This document shows, piece after piece, positions 4,620 to 6,783 of a stretch of 6,783 nucleotides of DNA. Origin of the DNA: Comamonadaceae bacterium. Its GTDB lineage: Bacteria > Pseudomonadota > Gammaproteobacteria > Burkholderiales > Burkholderiaceae_C. The stretch covers positions 1 to 6,783 of the forward strand of contig CANFZJ010000173.1 of NCBI GenBank assembly GCA_947451445.1, read 5' to 3'. Under the pieces are notes generated by a model. That model saw nothing but the letters and a program-made list of their open reading frames with translations, had not been told where the DNA came from and searched no databases. Position numbers and translations under genes: made by a program. The stretch's first letter is position 1, and each line of letters starts with the position of its first letter.

Positions 4620-5465
4620 ATGTTGAATTCCGCACCGTCGCTGCCTCCGCGCGCCGGGCTGGGCCTCAAATCCAGCCATGTGGGCGAGGTGCTACAGACC
4701 CGCCCCGACCTGGGCTTCTTTGAAGTCCATGCCGAAAACTACCTGGTGGACGGCGGCCCCTTGCACCACACCCTGGCCCGCATCCGCGACCACTACCCGC
4801 TGTCCATCCACGGCGTCGGTCTGTCCATCGGGGCCGACGCGCCGCTGGACACGGCCCATCTGGACGCGCTGGCCGGGCTGCTGCAGCGCTACCAACCCCA
4901 ATCCTTTTCCGAGCACCTGGCCTGGTCCAGCCACGGCGGCGTGTTTTTGAACGACCTGCTGCCCTTGCCCTACACCCCGGCCACGCTGCAGCGCGTGTGC
5001 GACCACATTGACCAGGTGCAGACCCGCCTGCAGCGCCGCATGCTGCTGGAGAACCCCGCCACCTACGTTGAATTTGCCGCCTCCACGCTGGACGAGCCCG
5101 GCTTCATCTTGGAGGTCATCCGCCGCACCGGCTGCGGCCTGCTGCTGGACGTGAACAACGTGCATGTCAGCTGCGTCAACCACCACCGCGACGCCCACGC
5201 CTACCTGCAGGCGCTGCCGCTGGACCAGGTGGGCGAGATCCACCTGGCCGGGTTTGCCGAGCAGGTGGACGGCGCGGGCGACCCGCTGTTGATCGACAGC
5301 CACGGCGCGCCCGTGGCCCCGGCGGTGTGGGATTTGTACGCCCACGCGCTGACCCTGACCGGCCCGGTTGCCACCTTGGTCGAGCGCGACAACGATGTGC
5401 CCGCGCTGCCCGTGCTGCTGGCCGAGGCGCGCGTGGCCGACCAGATGCTGCGGGGGCGGCCATGA
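4620..5465 (+). CDS. bufB: Bufferin maturation enzyme BufB (DUF692, MNIO family)
   Basis: This 281-residue TIM-barrel enzyme belongs to the multinuclear non-heme iron oxidative (MNIO) family and is expected to modify the BufA cysteines with O2 in the cytoplasm before export. It starts with the family signature RAGLGLKSSHVGEVL (11-25). Likely iron and active-site residues are visible in order: FFEVHAENY (33-41), SIHGVGLSIG (62-71, His64), SEHLAWS (97-103, Glu98/His99), LLENP (142-146, Glu144), LLLDVNNVHV (174-183, Asp177/Asn180/His182), EIHLAGF (206-212, His208), DSHG (226-229) and VERDND (254-259). The set looks intact and the length is typical. The ATG at 4620 places the conserved start ten residues in. 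A GTG at 4536 would add 28 unconserved residues encoded by the hairpin region, so it is rejected. The Shine-Dalgarno before 4620 is poor. The stop overlaps the bufC start (ATGA). Confidence 0.92.
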   Translation: MLNSAPSLPPRAGLGLKSSHVGEVLQTRPDLGFFEVHAENYLVDGGPLHHTLARIRDHYPLSIHGVGLSIGADAPLDTAHLDALAGLLQRYQPQSFSEHLAWSSHGGVFLNDLLPLPYTPATLQRVCDHIDQVQTRLQRRMLLENPATYVEFAASTLDEPGFILEVIRRTGCGLLLDVNNVHVSCVNHHRDAHAYLQALPLDQVGEIHLAGFAEQVDGAGDPLLIDSHGAPVAPAVWDLYAHALTLTGPVATLVERDNDVPALPVLLAEARVADQMLRGRP

Positions 5466-6202
5466 ATAGCCAAACCGACTTCGCCCAAGCCCTGTTCGAC
5501 CCCGAGCAGTTGCCCCCCGGCCTGCGCACCTGGAACGGCAGCGACCCCGCGCTGCGCTTCGCCGTCTACCGCAACAACGTACTGGTGTCGCTGATCGACG
5601 CGCTGGCCGCCACCCTGCCCGTGGTGCAGCAACTGGTGGGGGAGGACTTCTTCCGCGCCATGGCCCGCGTGTTTGCGCAAGCCCACCCGCCGCGCAGCCG
5701 CTTGATGGCTTTTTACGGGGCGGACTTCCCCGCCTTTGTGCAAGATTTCGAGCCCGCCGCCAGTCTGTCGTATCTGGCCGACGTGGCCCGGTTGGAGCTA
5801 TGCCGGGTGCGCGCCTACCACGCGGCCGATGTGGATGGTTTAGATCAAAATGCCCTGCAGCGCGCTATGGCTGTGCAGGAGCAGCTACACAATTTGAAGC
5901 TAAGCCTGCACCCCTCGCTGCACGTGGTGGATGCGCCCTGCGCCGCCTATTCGCTGTGGGCGGCACACCAGGGCGGGCTGGAGCTGGCCGACGTGGACCC
6001 GTCGCAGCCCGAATGCGCGCTGGTCTTCCGCGACGGGCTGGAGGTGCGGGTGCAGCCCATCAGCCCCGCCGCCTGCGCCTTTATCGCCGCCTTGCAGCAA
6101 GGCAGCACGTTGCTGCAGGCCGCCAGCCTGGACGCCGAGGTGTCCAGCACCCTGGCGCTGCTGATCCGCCACCAACTCATCACCGGAGCCCACCATGGTT
6201 AA
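5462..6202 (+). CDS. bufC: Bufferin maturation partner BufC (DUF2063)
   Basis: This 246-residue protein is the usual partner of the DUF692 enzyme. Residues 6-95 form the DUF2063 domain, with FAQALFDPE (7-15), RFAVYRNNVLVSLIDALAATLP (32-53), EDFFRAMARVF (61-71) and SRLMAFYGADFPAFV (79-93). The linker motif LADVARLELCRVRAYHAAD (105-123) leads to a C-terminal domain ending at 246. In characterised systems of this type, the C-terminal part resembles RiPP-recognition elements and presents the precursor to the enzyme, so a precursor-delivery role is inferred. The ATG is within an ATGA overlap with the bufB stop, which implies translational coupling. The segment encoding about residues 128-145 is less GC-rich than its surroundings and resembles the intergenic palindromic repeat of this window, yet the frame stays open. 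Confidence 0.88.
   Translation: MNSQTDFAQALFDPEQLPPGLRTWNGSDPALRFAVYRNNVLVSLIDALAATLPVVQQLVGEDFFRAMARVFAQAHPPRSRLMAFYGADFPAFVQDFEPAASLSYLADVARLELCRVRAYHAADVDGLDQNALQRAMAVQEQLHNLKLSLHPSLHVVDAPCAAYSLWAAHQGGLELADVDPSQPECALVFRDGLEVRVQPISPAACAFIAALQQGSTLLQAASLDAEVSSTLALLIRHQLITGAHHG
5845..5895 (+). repeat. Possible palindromic repeat copy B inside bufC
   Basis: Within bufC, the blocks CAAAATGCCCTGCAGCGC and AGCAGCTACACAATTT flank a perfect inverted repeat, CCTGCA (5854-5859) / TGCAGG (5874-5879). The order AAAAT, AGCGC, hairpin, AGCTA, A/T-rich end is the same as in copies A and C, but the hairpin interior differs. It is the weakest of the three and could be chance. Confidence 0.3.
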
Positions 6203-6659
6203 GTTCATCCACCGCTGCATCGCCCTGTGCCAACGCATTCCCTACAGCCCCATCGCCTTGCTGGCGCGGTTTTCCATCGCGGCGGTGTTCTGGAAGTCGG
6301 GGCAAACCAAGGTGCAAGGCTTTGCGCTGGACCTTATCGGCGGTGAATTCCAGCTGGGCTGGCCGCGCCTGTCGGACTCGGCTATCGACCTGTTCCGCGA
6401 CGAATACCACATGCCCTTCCCCCAGCTGGCCGCGCCGCTGGCCGCCACGGCAGAGCACCTGTTTCCGCTCTTGCTGCTGCTGGGCCTGGGTACCCGCTTC
6501 GCGGCGCTGGCGCTGGTCGGCATGACGCTGACCATCCAGCTCTTCGTCTACCCCGGTGCCTACCCCACCCACGGCACCTGGGCGGCGCTGCTGCTGGTCC
6601 TGGTGGCGCAGGGGCCGGGCCGGGTGTCGCTGGACGCCTGGATTGCCAGGCGCTATTGA
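6195..6659 (+). CDS. bufD: DoxX-family membrane protein BufD
   Basis: This 154-residue inner-membrane protein has four predicted hydrophobic segments (about 17-35, 78-97, 101-119 and 126-139). The motifs typical of the DoxX relatives found in these operons are present: LARFSIAAVFWKSGQTKVQGF (23-43), LFRDEYHMPFPQLA (66-79), AEHLFPLLLLLGLGTRFAAL (86-105) and QLFVYPGAYPTHGTWAALLL (115-134). It is the fourth gene of the usual bufABCD order (gigD in Caulobacter). The start at ATG 6195 has GGAG at 6185-6188 and overlaps the bufC stop by 8 bp, so the genes are probably co-translated. The biochemical role is not established. A redox or quinone-linked role is sometimes proposed for DoxX proteins, and a supporting role in bufferin maturation or export is inferred only from gene order. 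Its TGA lies at the edge of an intergenic repeat. Confidence 0.9.
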   Translation: MVKFIHRCIALCQRIPYSPIALLARFSIAAVFWKSGQTKVQGFALDLIGGEFQLGWPRLSDSAIDLFRDEYHMPFPQLAAPLAATAEHLFPLLLLLGLGTRFAALALVGMTLTIQLFVYPGAYPTHGTWAALLLVLVAQGPGRVSLDAWIARRY

Positions 6660-6705
6660 TTTAGTAGCTGCTGGCGCAGACGGTATCTGCGCCAGCGCCG
6701 TATTT
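6659..6705 (-). repeat. Short interspersed palindromic repeat, copy C
   Basis: The reverse complement of this stretch matches copy A (1711-1757) block for block: AAATA, GGC, GGCGC, ATACC, CTGCGC, AGCTA and TAAAT. It exactly fills the gap between the stop codons of bufD and the minus-strand gene downstream. Its centre is the perfect hairpin at 6670-6696. Confidence 0.6.
6670..6696. terminator. Likely bidirectional terminator hairpin
   Basis: GCTGGCGCAGA (6670-6680) pairs perfectly over 11 bp with 6686-6696 around a five-base loop. It lies between two converging genes. Only short, interrupted T-rich tails follow on either side (TATTT at 6701-6705 on the plus strand; ACTAAAT on the minus strand), so termination may be partial. 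The hairpin is part of repeat copy C. Confidence 0.5.
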
Positions 6706-6783
6706 CAATGCCCGAACCGGCGTCCCGCCATCTCCAGCAAGCCGTCAAAAATCAGGTTGTCCACCAGCTCGAACGGCACCGAC
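6705..6783 (-). CDS. C-terminal end of an unrecognised protein (partial)
   Basis: On the minus strand an open frame enters at the window edge and ends at a TGA (6707-6705). It encodes 26 residues that contain VPFELVDNLIFDGLLEMAG and end in RRFGH. The frame is continuous, uses GC-rich third positions like the neighbouring genes, and ends next to a hairpin between convergent genes, which supports a real gene end. The fragment is too short to name a family and I do not recognise it. Confidence 0.55.
   Translation of the reverse strand, partial: SVPFELVDNLIFDGLLEMAGRRFGH

Overview
The window looks like a chromosomal segment of a GC-rich betaproteobacterium, most likely Burkholderiales and probably Comamonadaceae (Acidovorax, Rhodoferax or Polaromonas-like). 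This rests on the high-GC codon use, a PEP-CTERM protein, the relatives suggested by each protein, and a short AGCTA/GCGC palindromic intergenic repeat that I recall as typical of that family. Genus cannot be fixed from the sequence alone.

Layout. (1) 1-122: the last 26 codons of putA (proline catabolism) and a strong intrinsic terminator. (2) 123-1152: an AT-rich upstream region with the parts of a sigma-54 promoter (candidate activator repeats, a perfect IHF consensus match, and a -24/-12 element), then a 249-residue secreted PEP-CTERM protein with a NIDO-like domain, closed by a UUCG-loop terminator. (3) 1186-2953: rluE, a 23S rRNA pseudouridine synthase, followed by a cytoplasmic patatin-like phospholipase. 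(4) 2925-3998, minus strand: a class I nitronate monooxygenase, converging on and overlapping the phospholipase gene by 29 bp. (5) 4142-6659: a complete four-gene bufferin operon. bufA encodes a small secreted Cys-rich precursor (DUF2282). bufB encodes a DUF692/MNIO iron enzyme. bufC encodes a DUF2063 partner protein. bufD encodes a DoxX-like membrane protein. (6) 6659-6783: a palindromic repeat that probably terminates in both directions, and the 3' end of an unrecognised minus-strand gene.

How the genes work together. The buf operon is the best-defined system. BufA is exported and carries four cysteines in the bufferin-1 pattern. BufB with BufC is expected to convert some of these cysteines to copper-binding heterocycles before export, and BufD is the membrane component commonly found with them. 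bufB/bufC and bufC/bufD overlap (4 and 8 bp), so translation is probably coupled. bufA and bufB are instead separated by a 166-base gap that can fold into a multi-hairpin structure enclosed by a long-range stem. This may be how the cell makes much more precursor than enzyme.

The points most worth a second look are that structured gap, the sigma-54/IHF arrangement before the PEP-CTERM gene, and related copies of a mobile-looking palindromic repeat. Two copies supply stop codons to neighbouring genes, and a possible third lies inside bufC.
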